DNA of 64,000 nucleotides from Talpa occidentalis (Eukaryota; Chordata; Mammalia; Eulipotyphla; Talpidae). The stretch spans positions 19,581,641 through 19,645,640 of the forward strand of contig NW_023601433.1 in NCBI RefSeq assembly GCF_014898055.3, in the 5' to 3' direction. The position numbers and the translations under genes were made by a program. Below the pieces are notes generated by a model. That model saw nothing but the letters and a program-made list of their open reading frames with translations, made no database searches and had not been told where the DNA came from. Below are positions 47,421 through 58,672 of the stretch, in pieces; the first letter of the stretch is position 1; every line of letters starts with the position of its first letter.

Positions 47421-50041
47421 AAGTGCAGGGACAGGCACTGGGGTAGAAAAGAACCGCAGGATACACAATTTCAGAGATGAGTAAAGTGTCTCTTACCGAA
47501 GGGCTGGTGACCCCCGTGTCACTCACTTCTGCTGGACGTCCATTGTCTTTCCACTCCACTCCCCTCCTTGGGCTCCCTCCTGCCTTTCTCCATGTCCCTT
47601 CCCTCCCGCCTCAGACCTTCCCACATCCCCCTCACAGCCATCTCCAGGGCCTCTCCCTGAAGGGCACATGGGGGGTGATGGGCGACTGTCCAGCTGTCTA
47701 GACAGGGACTCAGGGCACTGTTATGACGGATGGTACCCACCACGGTGGACCCGACAGTTGGGGAATGGAACCTGAACATGAGAATTTGTCTATCCACGTC
47801 CATAGAGACGTGAGTCAGACACAACATCACATCTACACACCGAGTGTGATAATTACTCAATGAGACACACTGCAGGACGTTCCAATTAACACAGTCAAGT
47901 AAACACACACTTTGCCTCTGGAGGAAGGTTCCTGAGGGCTAGTATCTGGACAGTGTCCAACACGCAAGTGCCAGCTCCAGAGCTCAAAAAGCCCAGCCCT
48001 GAGGCCGTGCTCTGTCCATGAGGCAGCACAGGCTGGGGTAGAACATCCTGTGAGTGCTCAGCGGCTCCCCATGAGCCCTGACCATGGAGTGAGTGGCCGG
48101 GACACCCTCTGTCCACGCCACGGCACAACCTCAGGACACAGATGGACATGGCAGCCGGAAATTTCCTCCCCAATTTGCAAGTATCAGGTTCTTAGGCTGT
48201 TTTCAGAATGGAAATCATTCAGACTTGAATGTTTTTAGAATGCAAGCTTCATTTTAGATGTGAGAAAGCAAGGTAATTAAAATACTCATTTTATAAATCA
48301 TGAAAACTAATAAATTCTGAAGGTGCACAAGTTTCTCAGTGTCCCACTGCCTTATCATTCTGGATGAGTCTCAACCAGAGGAAATATTCTCTCCTTGAGT
48401 TTAAAGTGTTCAAAAGATTGACTTGCCATACCTTTATATGTTATAAGATTTATTGTACATGACAATTAATGCTTCATAATTGGCATTTGCACATTCAGCA
48501 CCCTGAGTTGTTTTGGGAACTATATAAAAGACAATGGCTAATGGAAATACATTGTGATGAAGAAATTCTGGGGGAAATTTAATATAATACTTATTGTTAA
48601 AAATCAGAATGTTATGTCTTTAGCCTACATATTATGACAGACCTAAGTGTCAAATATAAATTCTGCAAATTTATAGCAACATGGTTGATTATTTCATGGC
48701 TCTGGCACTAAAGAGAAGTTAGGTGTGGACTCAGGTCTCTTTACGGACATGAAATTGGGTATTTTTCCCCAACTCCACCACCCAGGGGTCATGACTGATA
48801 CTGAACACGAAGAGAAAATATCAGAGTTTCTGTCATCAATAAATGTATGTTTCATATCACTGGTAAGATGTCGACATCTTGGATCACCTCATATCCAGAT
48901 TTATTTCCTTGTTTTTATTAAATTATTAGGAAGATATCTACCAACGTGTTGCAATTGTTTTACATTACTGTGACCTTAAAAATCCTGCCTCCCCAGGGCC
49001 TGCCCCACCACCACCCAATGGGGAGATTGGGGAGTGGGAGGAGAGAGGGCAGGGCTGCCCTGTGTCCATATGTCCCCACTCATGCACCGGCCTGGCAGAG
49101 GAACAAACCCGCACCTGGGGGACCCGGGGCCCTGGGACCTGCAGGGACAGCCACATGCACACACCATCCGGCTCAGCCCTGAAGCGGCCTCCTCCCTGCA
49201 CAGACATGCATAAGTCTGAGGGGGACCGAGGGGTCGGGGAGGGACCCGGGGTTGGGGGGAGAGGAGACCATCCTGCAGGAGGGACATGTGGTGTGACTCA
49301 GAAGGAGACTATGTGGGAAACGTGGTCTCTGGGTCCTCAGATGTGGAGAGCCATGGGCAGGGAGATGAGGAGACGAGGGGACAGACCAGGAGGCAGCAGT
49401 GAGTCCACATGGGCAGGAATCTGACAGAGGAGGTATCAGGACATGCCCCACAGGGACGCCGAGACCAGATCATTCATTTCCAGGACAGTGTCGAGTCCTG
49501 GGGAGCAGGAAAACAGGGACCTGCACATCCAGTCTCCCTGCACACCTGTCCCTGTGGGGCCTCCCCAGACCAGGGCTGTGCTGGGAGAGCAGGGACAGGC
49601 TCTCCAGGGTGGGGAGGGGCTGGGCATGGCCATGTGTCCTCTGGGGCTGTGCCCTGGACAACCTCTGGGAGGTGTGCCGGCGAGATGCTGGGGCCTGGCA
49701 GGAGGACAGAGCAGAGGGACTGAAGCAGTTGGGAGTGGTGTCAGTCGGGATTGTTGAGAGATATGAGATTTTAATTTATGCAAGATTTGTAGGGGATAAT
49801 GGAAATTTTCAATTTTCACCAATTTTCAGGTCTTCTGTAGAAAAAGTTATAATGCACATTCACATGAAGTGGAAATAAATGGGCTGAATAATGAAGTTTA
49901 TGCAGATAATGATTTTTGACTCAATAGGACCTAGAAGGATTAATCATGTAGAAAATTCATTGAATCATTACTCTATTATGATAACAATATGCTCCACGTT
50001 GGAAGTTTGACATTCTCTTTCCTTCTCCATTCCCAATACAG
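47421..50041 (+). promoter_or_regulatory. Upstream block of OR copy F
   Basis: Aligns throughout with the block before copy E. The sub-block 48960-49700 holds the CCTGCCTCCCCAGGGCCTGC and GGGCTGGGCATGGCCATG signatures. It ends with a pyrimidine-rich stretch and AATACAG at 50035-50041, directly before the ATG. It probably contains the promoter and 5' exon of copy F. Confidence 0.6.
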
Positions 50042-50988
50042 ATGAAGGCTCCAGGGGTGACCAATCTCATGGCCATGACAGAATTTGTCCTCCTGGGGTT
50101 CCCCACCCAGGGGACCATGGGCTTCCTGCACCCTCTGCTCTTCTCCCTGGTCTACCTGTGTGCCCTGCTGGGGAACGGGCTCATCGTCCTCATCACCACC
50201 CTGGACCGGCACCTCCACACCCCCATGTACTTCTTCCTGAGGGGTCTGTCCTTCACGGACCTCTGCCTCATCTCAGCCACGGTCCCCAATTCCATTGCCA
50301 ACTCTCTGAGGCAGAGCAGCTCCATCTCCATCCTGGGCTGTGTTGTTCAGGTCTTCATGGTGGTGGTTTCAGGAGCTACAGAGCTTTACCTGCTCACGGT
50401 GATGAGCCTTGACCGCTATGCTGCCATCTGCCACCCCCTGCACTATGAGGTCCTCATGAGCAGGGACAGGTGTGTGCAGCTGATAGCTGTATCCTGGCTG
50501 CGTGGGGGTCTCTATGCTGTGATGTTCACAGCTGGAACCTTCTCCTTGTCCTACTGTGGGTCCAGTGTGGTCCACCAGTTCTTCTGTGACATCCCCAGTT
50601 ACTGGCTATTTCCTGCTCTGGAAATTTAATGAACAAACTTGTCCCCATTCTCATTAGTGTGACATTGGATGTGGGTTGCCTTTTTTTCATCATCATTTCC
50701 TATGTGCACATCTTCTCTGCTGTCAGGAAGATCCCATCCACAGACGGGAAGGCCAAAGTCTACTCCACCTGCCTTCCCCACCTGCTGATTGTGGTGCTGT
50801 TTGTCTCCACTGCATTCTTTGCTTATCTGAAGCCAACCGCAGAGACCCTGTCCATGTCTGACCTGGTCATTTCTATGTTCTACACAATGGTGCCCCCCAA
50901 CTTCAATCTCCTCATATACAGCCTGAGGAACCAAGCCATGAAGTCGGCTGTGGGCAGACTGATGAAGGGGAGACTCACCAAAATGTAA
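50042..50988 (+). pseudogene. OR14A-like olfactory receptor, copy F (single frameshift)
   Basis: Starts [20 protein letters not shown] and is intact through TM4, with GN in TM1, MSLDRYAAICHPLHYEV (DRY kept) and YCGSSVVHQFFCD. One base is missing in the C run at 50593-50596 (four Cs where copy B has five), so the frame ends at 50629 after 195 residues. The rest, MNKLVPILISV through CLPHLLIVVLF, MVPPNFNLLIYSLRNQ and RLTKM, is open to 50988. No other lesion is visible and the total would be 315 residues. NPxxY reads NLLIY. A segregating allele or an assembly error in the C run is possible. Confidence 0.9.
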
Positions 50989-51649
50989 TAGAGATGATGA
51001 GTCAAGACTGCATTATGAGACACTTATTTTAAATTTTCACATCATTCTCCCCTTTATATTTGTATAGTTACATGTAATTCCATTGTATAATTAAAGATAC
51101 ATTATGATTTTTAAATTATATTTAAGATGATTCCATATACCCCTATATCTTTAAATGTTTCTCGTGTTAACACTTAGATGTTCTTTGATATTCTGTGTGT
51201 ACTGGTGTTTGAATTTCTAGCCACTCTTTGTTGTTCTCCATTTCTGTGCTCCTGGCTGAAGTTTTCTCACTGGGGCAGCATCTCCAGTCTCTAAGGCAGC
51301 TTCCCCTTTAATGTCACTGACCCTCAGGTTCATGTGTGGGATCAGGGGACACAGGTAGGACAGAGGCCCCATTAGTTGGTGAGTGAGGCCTTCACAGCAT
51401 AAATAAGGCCCGAAGATCCATAGTGAATCGAGTAGTCATGATCTTCTGTTGATAAGGACCACACGTGACTTGGTGGAGACCCTCCTGGAAGCTCTGGTGT
51501 GGTTGCCTCCGGCCTTTACCATAAACACGCCAAGCACAGTGGACGCCAAAAATAAGACAGGGATTTGAAAGCTGTTATTTCTAGGTGCAGTATAATCACT
51601 AAAAACTGACTATATGTAGTGTGTACGTTTTTTTAAGAAACAGTAAAGG

Positions 51650-51911
51650 GGGAGTCCCTGGTGGTACAGTGGGTAAGCACAGTGCTGTAGAGCTTTCCAC
51701 AGCCTCTGCAGCATGGGTTGAGTTCCCGGCCAGCCAGGGAGCTACCCACATGACCCAACAGACCGCTCCTGCCTTACCTGCTGCTAACGTCATCAGTATA
51801 TTTTGGTCAATCTGTCTCTCAACCCCCACACCTCTCACCCCAGCTCTCACCCTCCCATGCCTCTGTCCTGTACCCCAGCTCTTGTATAAATAAATAAATC
51901 TTTAAAAAAAA
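51650..51911 (+). mobile_element. tRNA-derived SINE copy 8 (diverged)
   Basis: Starts GGAGTCCCTGGTGG and ends TAAATAAATAAATCTTTAAAA. The repeat AAGAAACARTAAAGG is at 51635-51649 and 51912-51926 with one mismatch. The uninterrupted site is in unit E near 45301-45315. Confidence 0.93.
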
Positions 51912-52541
51912 AAGAAACAATAAAGGAACTTAGGAAACTATAATGGTAAAATCAAAATAATAGCTCGTGGACTGCACAATATTCTAATATTTCCAGGAAC
52001 AGTTGAGGAACGGCACTCACAACATTACACCACACTTTACATGTGTGATTATCCACATTTATTTAATTACCTAGTACACCTGGATATTTGAGGACAGTGT
52101 CCTTCTGGGCACCTTATTATAGGGATCTCACCCAGAGTGTTTGTGTTTCCATGTGGAGTTCTTCAAACAAGAAACTCATCAGATTTACATATCATGAATG
52201 ATATTATCATTTAGTGTAGACATAAAGACATAAAGAATTTGAGGATTTAAATCGGGGAAGTGAACAGGCCCTGAGTGCACTTGCTGTCTGGCCTCAGCTC
52301 CTCTCTGCTGAATGCATCCACCTTTGGTTTCCCGTCGTGACGTTCAAGGTTTGAAAATTTCATGCCAAAATATTTCAGTATAAAATGTAGTCCCAATTGG
52401 ACCTCAGGCTCTTTAACTGTTTCTCAAACAGGTCACAATCTCAGGGAATCAGGCTGACCTTGCCTTCAGCCCAGGAGAGTCCCGTAGGGCAAATGGCAAA
52501 TTTGGAGGCAGCCAGCAAAGGTTAAAAGATGACATCATCTT

Positions 52542-52673
52542 GGGCCTTCCTGGTGGCACAGCGGTTGAGCACTGGGTTGCGAAGCTGCCTGCAGCCTCTG
52601 GAGCACCGGTTCAATCCCCGGCTGCTCCCGGACCACTGGATGAGAGTCCCACATGGCACGCAGACCTCTCCTA

Positions 52674-52728
<55 letters not shown>

Positions 52729-52745
52729 AGTCGTACAATTAAAAA
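52542..52745 (+). mobile_element. tRNA-derived SINE copy 9 (body deleted)
   Basis: The head and tRNA-related part are present (A box TGGCACAGCGG), but the sequence jumps from GCAGACCTCTCCT to the tail, so most of the body is missing. The perfect 18-base repeat AAAAGATGACATCATCTT is at 52524-52541 and 52746-52763. Confidence 0.96.
52673..52729 (+). repeat. (ATAA)n microsatellite in a SINE tail
   Basis: About 14 perfect ATAA units. It creates a spurious repetitive frame on the minus strand. Confidence 0.97.
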
Positions 52746-53215
52746 AAAAGATGACATCATCTTGATACATAAATATATGGGTTGACAACTTGCTACTGTT
52801 ATTTTAAGTCATTGGCATTTTCATTTATCTAATGATAAATAACTTTGTTAAAATTAATTCTTGATACTATCATAGTTTGCTGGTCAATAAAATTTATGGG
52901 GTATAATGACAATAAAGTTATGAGATATAAGGAGAATTCAATAAGTGTATTGAATTAAGAACTTGAATCAGGGTATTATAAGCATATGCTGAGACTATTC
53001 ATAGCCTACCTTTTGCCACTTGTGTATAAAATAAATAAAAATTAAATTAATAAATTATTAAGTGCCTCAAGATTGTATGAATTTAAACATTTAAGCATAT
53101 TTTAAACAGTTGTACAACATAATATACACTAAGAACTCTAAAGACTCCACTGAAAACAACAAATTAATTCAATGAGCCACATCAGTGTAGTTGGAAGATG
53201 ACACAATCAACACAA

Positions 53216-53563
53216 AAATTCCCTCCCGCCTCAGACCTTCCCGCATCCCCCTCACAGCCATCTCCAGGGCCTCTCCGTGAAAGGCAAATGGGGGGTGACA
53301 GGCGACTGTCCAGCTGTCTAGACAGGGACTCAGGGCAATGTTATGATGGATGGTGCCCACCATGGTGGACATGACAGGTGGGGAATGGAACCTGGACATG
53401 AGGATTTGTCTATTCAAGTCCATAGAGGCATGAGCCAGACACAAAAATCACATGTACACACCGAGTGTGATAATTACTTGCTGAGACACACTGCAGGACG
53501 CTCCAATTAACACAGTCAAGTAAACACACACTTTCCCTCTGGAGGAAGGTCCCTGAGGGCTGG
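53216..53563 (+). promoter_or_regulatory. Broken upstream block G
   Basis: Matches the start of the OR-upstream block (compare 47605-47940). It stops at GGGCTGGAAT, where the intact block continues with CTGGACAGTG. The next L1 base follows directly. It is the missing outer part of copy D's upstream block, lacking only about 105 bases between the two pieces. Confidence 0.8.
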
Positions 53564-54339
53564 AATTTCTAGCTTGATGCCTTTATGATTGGAGAAGATA
53601 TTTGGAATGATTTTGATTTTCATGTATCTGTTGATGTTTGTCTTGTGTCCCAGTATGTGATTGATTCTGGAGAATGATCCATGCACACTTGAGGAAAATA
53701 TGTACTCGCATTTTTTTTAGGTGCCAGTGTCCTATAGATGTCTGTTAAGTCCATGAGTTCTATGTCTTTATTTAGGGATCTAGTGTTTTTATTTATTTTT
53801 TGTCTTGATCTGTCCATTAGTGAGAGTAGGGTGTTGAAGTCTCCCACTATGTATGTATTTTCTTTAATATCTGCTTTCAGAGCTGATAATAATTGTCTAA
53901 TATACTTTGGTGCCCCTTCATTTGGTGAGTGTATGTTGATGAGTGCTATAACTTCCTGATGTATTGTTCCCTTGATCATAATGTAGTGTCTGTCTATGTC
54001 TCTTTTTACTTATTTTTAATTTGAAGTCTATTTAATCTGATAGAAATATGGCTGTTCCTGTCTTCTTTTTTGGTCCATTTGCTTGTAAGATTGCTTTCTA
54101 ACCTTCTACTTTCAGTGTGTGTTTATCTGATGTGGTTAAATGTGTTTCCTTGTGACAGCAGGTTGGATTTTGTTTTTTAATCCTACTACTAGGATTAGGA
54201 TTTTTTTGTTAGGATTTAAAAATCCTAAACAAAATCCTATTTTGTTTTTTAGCCTACTACTCTGTGTCTTTTTATTGATGAGTTTTAATCCATTTACATT
54301 TAGAGTTAATATTGATATGTTGCCATCTGTGTTTGCCAT
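53564..54339 (-). pseudogene. L1 ORF2p N-terminal remnant, L1 no. 2 (5' part)
   Basis: Starts MANTDGNISILTLNVNGLK at 54339, the usual ORF2p N-terminus. A local insertion of about 65 bases with inverted repeats (about 54185-54250) breaks the frame. It resumes at 53979 with INIHSPNEGAPKYI and GDFNTLLSLMDRS (catalytic Asp and Asn kept). The end overlaps the start of the 3' half for about 299 bases. Confidence 0.88.
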
Positions 54340-54395
54340 TTTTTGTTTGTCTTTTTTTTGTGATTTTATTCCTTGCTTTATTCTGTTCTTCTTGT

Positions 54396-55404
54396 TCACT
54401 CCTCTGTTGTTTTTGGCTTTAGGACTTGTAGAATTTTTTGGAGTGGAATTTAGTTGTAACAAATTTCTGGAGTTTCTGTTTGCCTGAGAAGGTCCATATT
54501 TTTTCTTCATAGAGGAAGGAGAGCTTTGCAGGGTAAAATATTCTTGGTTGTCATTTGCTGCCTTGAAATTTGCTGAATATGTTACTCCATTCTCTTCTTG
54601 CCCATAATGTTTCTTTGGAGAAGTCAGAAGTTAACCTGATTGGTTTTCCCTTATAAGTTTTCTGTTTCTTCCCCTTGCCAGTTTCATTTTTTTCCCTTGT
54701 CTTGGACTCTTGCAAGTTTTACCATTAGGTGTCTTGCTGCAGTTTTCTTTTCATTATAGTAATTGGGGGTTCTTCTCGCTTCTTGTATGTCTATATTCAT
54801 CTCATTTTTCATGCTTGGGAAGTTTTCTTCAATTATCTCCTTGAATAATTTCTCAGTTCATTTGTCTCTCTCCTCACCTTCTGGAATACCTATAACTCTT
54901 ACATTTTCTCTCTTCATGGAGTCTGATAATTATCTAAGAGTCTCCTCATACTGCTTCATTTGCACTTCTCTCTCCTTATCTCTTTTGGCTCTTTTATTTC
55001 TGTATCTTCAATAGTACTGATCCATTCTTCCATTTCATCGATTCTGTTTTCATTGCTTTTCCCAGAGTTCTTTATCTCCTCTAGTAATCTTTTAATTTCC
55101 TGTGTTTCTTTTCTTTCCTTTCTTAAGGTCTCAATTTCATTCTTCAGGTCAGTGATTATTTGTCTCAAATCATTTTCTACTTTTCATTTTCTTTCTGCTT
55201 TTTAATCATGATGATCACTAATTCTCTATCTGATAGGCCGAGTAGTTCTTTCATGTCATTGTTGAGCTCTGGTGACCATATTTCTTTTTGTGGTGTGTCA
55301 TCCTGCTGGCTTGCTTTGTTATTTATATTTATTCTTCTCCCTGTTGTTTGCTTTCTAATTAGTTCTATGTGTTGAGATGTGGTGCCGCTGGTGTTGGTGG
55401 GCAT
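54396..55404 (-). pseudogene. L1 ORF1p remnant, L1 no. 2
   Basis: Recognisable from MPTNTSGTTSQHIELIRKQT (start 55404) through the coiled coil (RLLEEIKNSGKSNENRIDEM) to the C-terminal region near 54396. Frameshifts and stops separate the pieces. The coiled coil has one EIE.LRKE unit where L1 no. 1 has two. Confidence 0.85.
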
Positions 55405-56854
55405 CTCTTTGGAGTACTCCTTTAGGCATGTCGGAAACTGTTTACCAGACTGAGACCAGCACTAGTAGGCCAAAACTCCAGCAGGGTGTTAATGCTGTGT
55501 TATTGGGCTCTGTTCCTTACAGTTCCCTCCTTCTGTATTTACTCAGTTCCAACAGGGAATCAGCTAGCTGGTGATTTAGTTCTGGTCACAAGGTGGCACC
55601 AGAGGCCTGTACTTGTGATCTGTGTTTTTTCCAGTGGTTCTCTGAGTAGCGGAAGGGGGTGGTGCGGAGGGGAGTACCTCAACACAGGGGCTCTTATTAA
55701 AGCCAGGTGCTGTGTCTGCCCATGTTAACCCTGTGTTGTGCCCACAGCTGTATGGATCCCACACCCTGAATTCTGTACTCTAGGTCTCAGTTTCAGGGCT
55801 ATCAGATTCAAAATGCTGGCTGTCACCCTGTGTATTGCCCGCTGCAGATGGTGCGGCCCATGCCCCAGATCCTGTGCCTAGCTCTCAGTTCCAGCATGGG
55901 ATCTTGCTCCATGCCTTATTTCTCCCTTACCCCTGTTTCCATCGCCCACCATCTCTTAGGGCCTGAGGGTGTTTTTGGGATCCCTGGTTTCCAATTATAG
56001 GGTATTGGTGATTTTTTTCTGGTCACTAGGTGGCGCCAGAGCTCTTTCCTAGTGTCCTTTGGTAACAGTTTTTTTTTACCCCATGGGTCGCGGGGAACAG
56101 AGTGGGAGTGGTGTGGAGAGCCTCAACGGTGTGGGGGTGCTGTGTCTGCACAGTGCCCCACCGTCGAGGGGATCCCACACCCTGAATTTCGTGCCCTGGG
56201 TCTCAGTTCCAAAGCCCTCAGGTCCAGAATGCGGGCTGTAGCCCAGCTCAGTGTCCACAAAATAGCATTTTTTGCACCCCGCTCCCGTGTCAGGGCACCT
56301 GGTTTCTGATTACTCAGTGAGGGACAATCACCTCAGTGAGGGCCCCTGTGCATCTCCCCGCAAGCCTAGGTCCCAGGAGCGGGGATCTGGGCAGCCGCAA
56401 TCAGCATATGCTTCTCAAGCATGCCCGCTTTTCCACACAAGCTTACCAGCTGGCCTTGGGCTGTTTGTTGGTCTCCTTGGAGTCTTTGTTTTCTCTAATG
56501 GCACCTGGAGCCGTTTGCTCACCTCAGCGGCGATTCCTGCACAGTTCTCAACATTTCCAGTTCACAGGGTGCAGTGGCTGAAATAGTTCCCTTCTACTCA
56601 CAGTCCCACTTAATGCATAGTTTGTTCTTGTTGGTTGTTTTAGTTTTCTCTTTTACTTTTTTCCTCCTTTCTGTTGGTGGGAGAATGCCGACTTTGTGTG
56701 TGGGGGATGGTAGGAGGGTTCTGAGCTTTCCTCCCTTCTAGTCCTATTTTATGCCTACTTTCTTTTTTGGGCAGTTTGCCAGAGTTGCCAGTTTATCTTT
56801 GTGTCCCAATTTTCACAGGGACCTGCCGCTTTTCCTCCCTATTAACTTTATTTT

Positions 56855-57148
56855 ATTTTATTTTTTAAAATTATTTATTTATTTGTTTGTTTGTTTGTTT
56901 GTTTGTTTGTTTGTTTATACAATCACTGGGTACAGTCAGAAGTACAGGAGGGTGAGAGAATTCACCAGAGCCAGAGCGGGGAGCAGAGCAGGCAGAAGAC
57001 TGAAGTACACTGTTAAGGGGAGCAGCGGGTGGCAGGAGAGGTCTGTGCGCCATGCGGGACCCTCCTCTGCAGGGATTGGAATGGCACCGCAGAGGCTGTG
57101 GGTAGTTTCGCAACCCAGCGCTCAACTGCTGTGCCATTGGGGAGGCCC
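56855..57148 (-). mobile_element. tRNA-derived SINE copy 10, inserted in the L1 no. 2 5'UTR
   Basis: Reverse-oriented, with an expanded GTTT tract (about 56884-56918) at its tail side. The 12-base repeat TAACTTTATTTT is at 56843-56854 and 57149-57160. It postdates the L1. Confidence 0.96.
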
Positions 57149-57212
57149 TAACTTTATTTTTTATGGGAGGTCATACTCGCAGCATTTCCTCACCGCCATG
57201 TTCAATTTTGTA

Positions 57213-58672
57213 TTTTTCAAGTGGCTTATTTAATTTAATTTGTTTTTCAATGGCGTCTTTAGAGTTCTCAATGTATATTACCTTGTTGTCCACAAAAATT
57301 TTCATTGTGCTTACATTTTTAAATTCATAGAGCCTTGAGATATTTAATGTTTATTACTTAAATATTTTAATAATGTTATACCAAATTGGCAATGAATAGT
57401 CTCATAAATGTGTATAATGCTCTGATTCAGGTTCTTAATACATATATTAAATTCTAATTATATCCCACCAGTGAACTATAACAGTATCAATAATTGATAT
57501 TAAGAAATTAATTAATCAGCAGAAAAATTAAAAATACCAATCACTTAAAAGGACAGTATCAAGTTGTCATCCCAGATTTCAAATATCCAGATGTTGACAT
57601 TTTCTAACCTTTCCAGGCAGCCTCCATATTTACTTTGTGCCTGCATGGCTCTGACCTGAGCAAGGTCAGCCAGAATAGCCTCCTTGCAAGGCGAACTGTT
57701 TGATAATGACTTAAATGTCTGATATCTAGTTGGAACTAATTTTTATCATGAAATATTTTGGCGTGAAATTTTCAAATATTGGCTGTCACAGATGGGAAAG
57801 CAAAGGTGGATGCAGTCAGCAGAGAGGAGCTGAGGCCAGACAGCAAGTGACAATCATGGGGGCATTTCACTTCCCAAATTTAAATTTCCTTCAATTCCTT
57901 ACATGCCTTTATAAGTATACTAAACGATAGTATTATTTCATTTCACGTAAATCTGTTCAAATGTTTCATTTCAACGTGCTTGTGAAAAATGCAGACATTC
58001 TAGGTATGATTCCTCTCGATGACCTGCCCGGCCAAGGCATTGTCCTGCCATCCTGCCCACTCTAGGGGATGAAATAAATGGGGACAACACTCCTGTAAAG
58101 TGTGGTGTGAGGTCATGGATCACATCCCTAACACATTTCTGGAAATGTTAGATACGAGGCAGGCTACCAGCTATCATTTTGTTTTGACCATCATAACTTG
58201 TTAAGTTCTCTTATTATATCTCAAAAATTCCTATCCAGTGCATTTTGGAAATTTTTTTGTAATTATACTGCACATGAACCTAACTTTCTTATTTCTGGTG
58301 TCCACTGTTGGTGAGTGTAATTTTGGCAAATGCGGGCGGCGCCCACACCAGAACATCCAGGTTGTCTCCACTACGTCATGTGTATGTCCTTATCGACCAA
58401 GGTCTTGACTATTCAGATTCTCACTTCAGATCCTCAGGCCTTATTTATGCTGCGAAGGGCCCACCTAGTAAGTAAAGGGATCTCTGCCCTGCCCGTGGCC
58501 CCTGATCCCACCTGTGATCAAGAAAACATGAAAGGTGAAGCCCCCTTGGAGACTGGAGATGCTGCCCCCATGAAAGAACTTCTGCTGATGACTGTGATGA
58601 AATCCAACCATTGCCTCTCTTGGCTGGGAGCACAGAAATGGAGACCAGCAAAGAGTGTCTGCAAGTTCAGTG
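57213..58672 (-). other. Orphan OR-downstream block H (minus)
   Basis: The reverse complement aligns with the region after copy E: from the CACTGAGCTTC-type stretch (44835) to the AAGCCACTT stretch (46605). No receptor follows on its coding side. Homology ends at about 58672, corresponding to some 225 bases after an OR stop codon, and unrelated plus-strand block I begins. The receptor that belonged here has been lost or moved. Confidence 0.75.

Larger units (their letters stand above)
50989..53215 (+). other. Downstream block of OR copy F
   Basis: No gene is seen. Homologous to 44602-46620, with two SINEs absent from unit E (51650-51911 and 52542-52745). At about 53216 homology to unit E jumps from the start of the old L1 fragment straight to the upstream block. 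This implies a deletion of about 1 kb. Confidence 0.7.
53564..57204 (-). mobile_element. L1 no. 2, 5' part (5'UTR, ORF1, start of ORF2)
   Basis: Read from 57204 leftwards: the 5' end with AACATGGCGGTGAGG, a 5'UTR containing a SINE, a broken ORF1, and ORF2 from 54339 to an abrupt end inside the endonuclease region at 53564. The outer repeat ATTTTGTA (57205-57212) is the reverse complement of the TACAAAAT beside the 3' half at 40300. It is more diverged than L1 no. 1. Confidence 0.92.

Noticed and set aside
52535..52788. Repetitive Ile-Tyr-Leu-Phe peptide frame on the minus strand
   Set aside because: It is only the translation of the (ATAA)n tail of a SINE.
36548..57204. Two independent truncated L1 insertions
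   Set aside because: Both ends share a private overlap, the outer ends share a target repeat, and the upstream block is cut in complementary fashion at the same points. One inversion explains all of this; two insertions do not.
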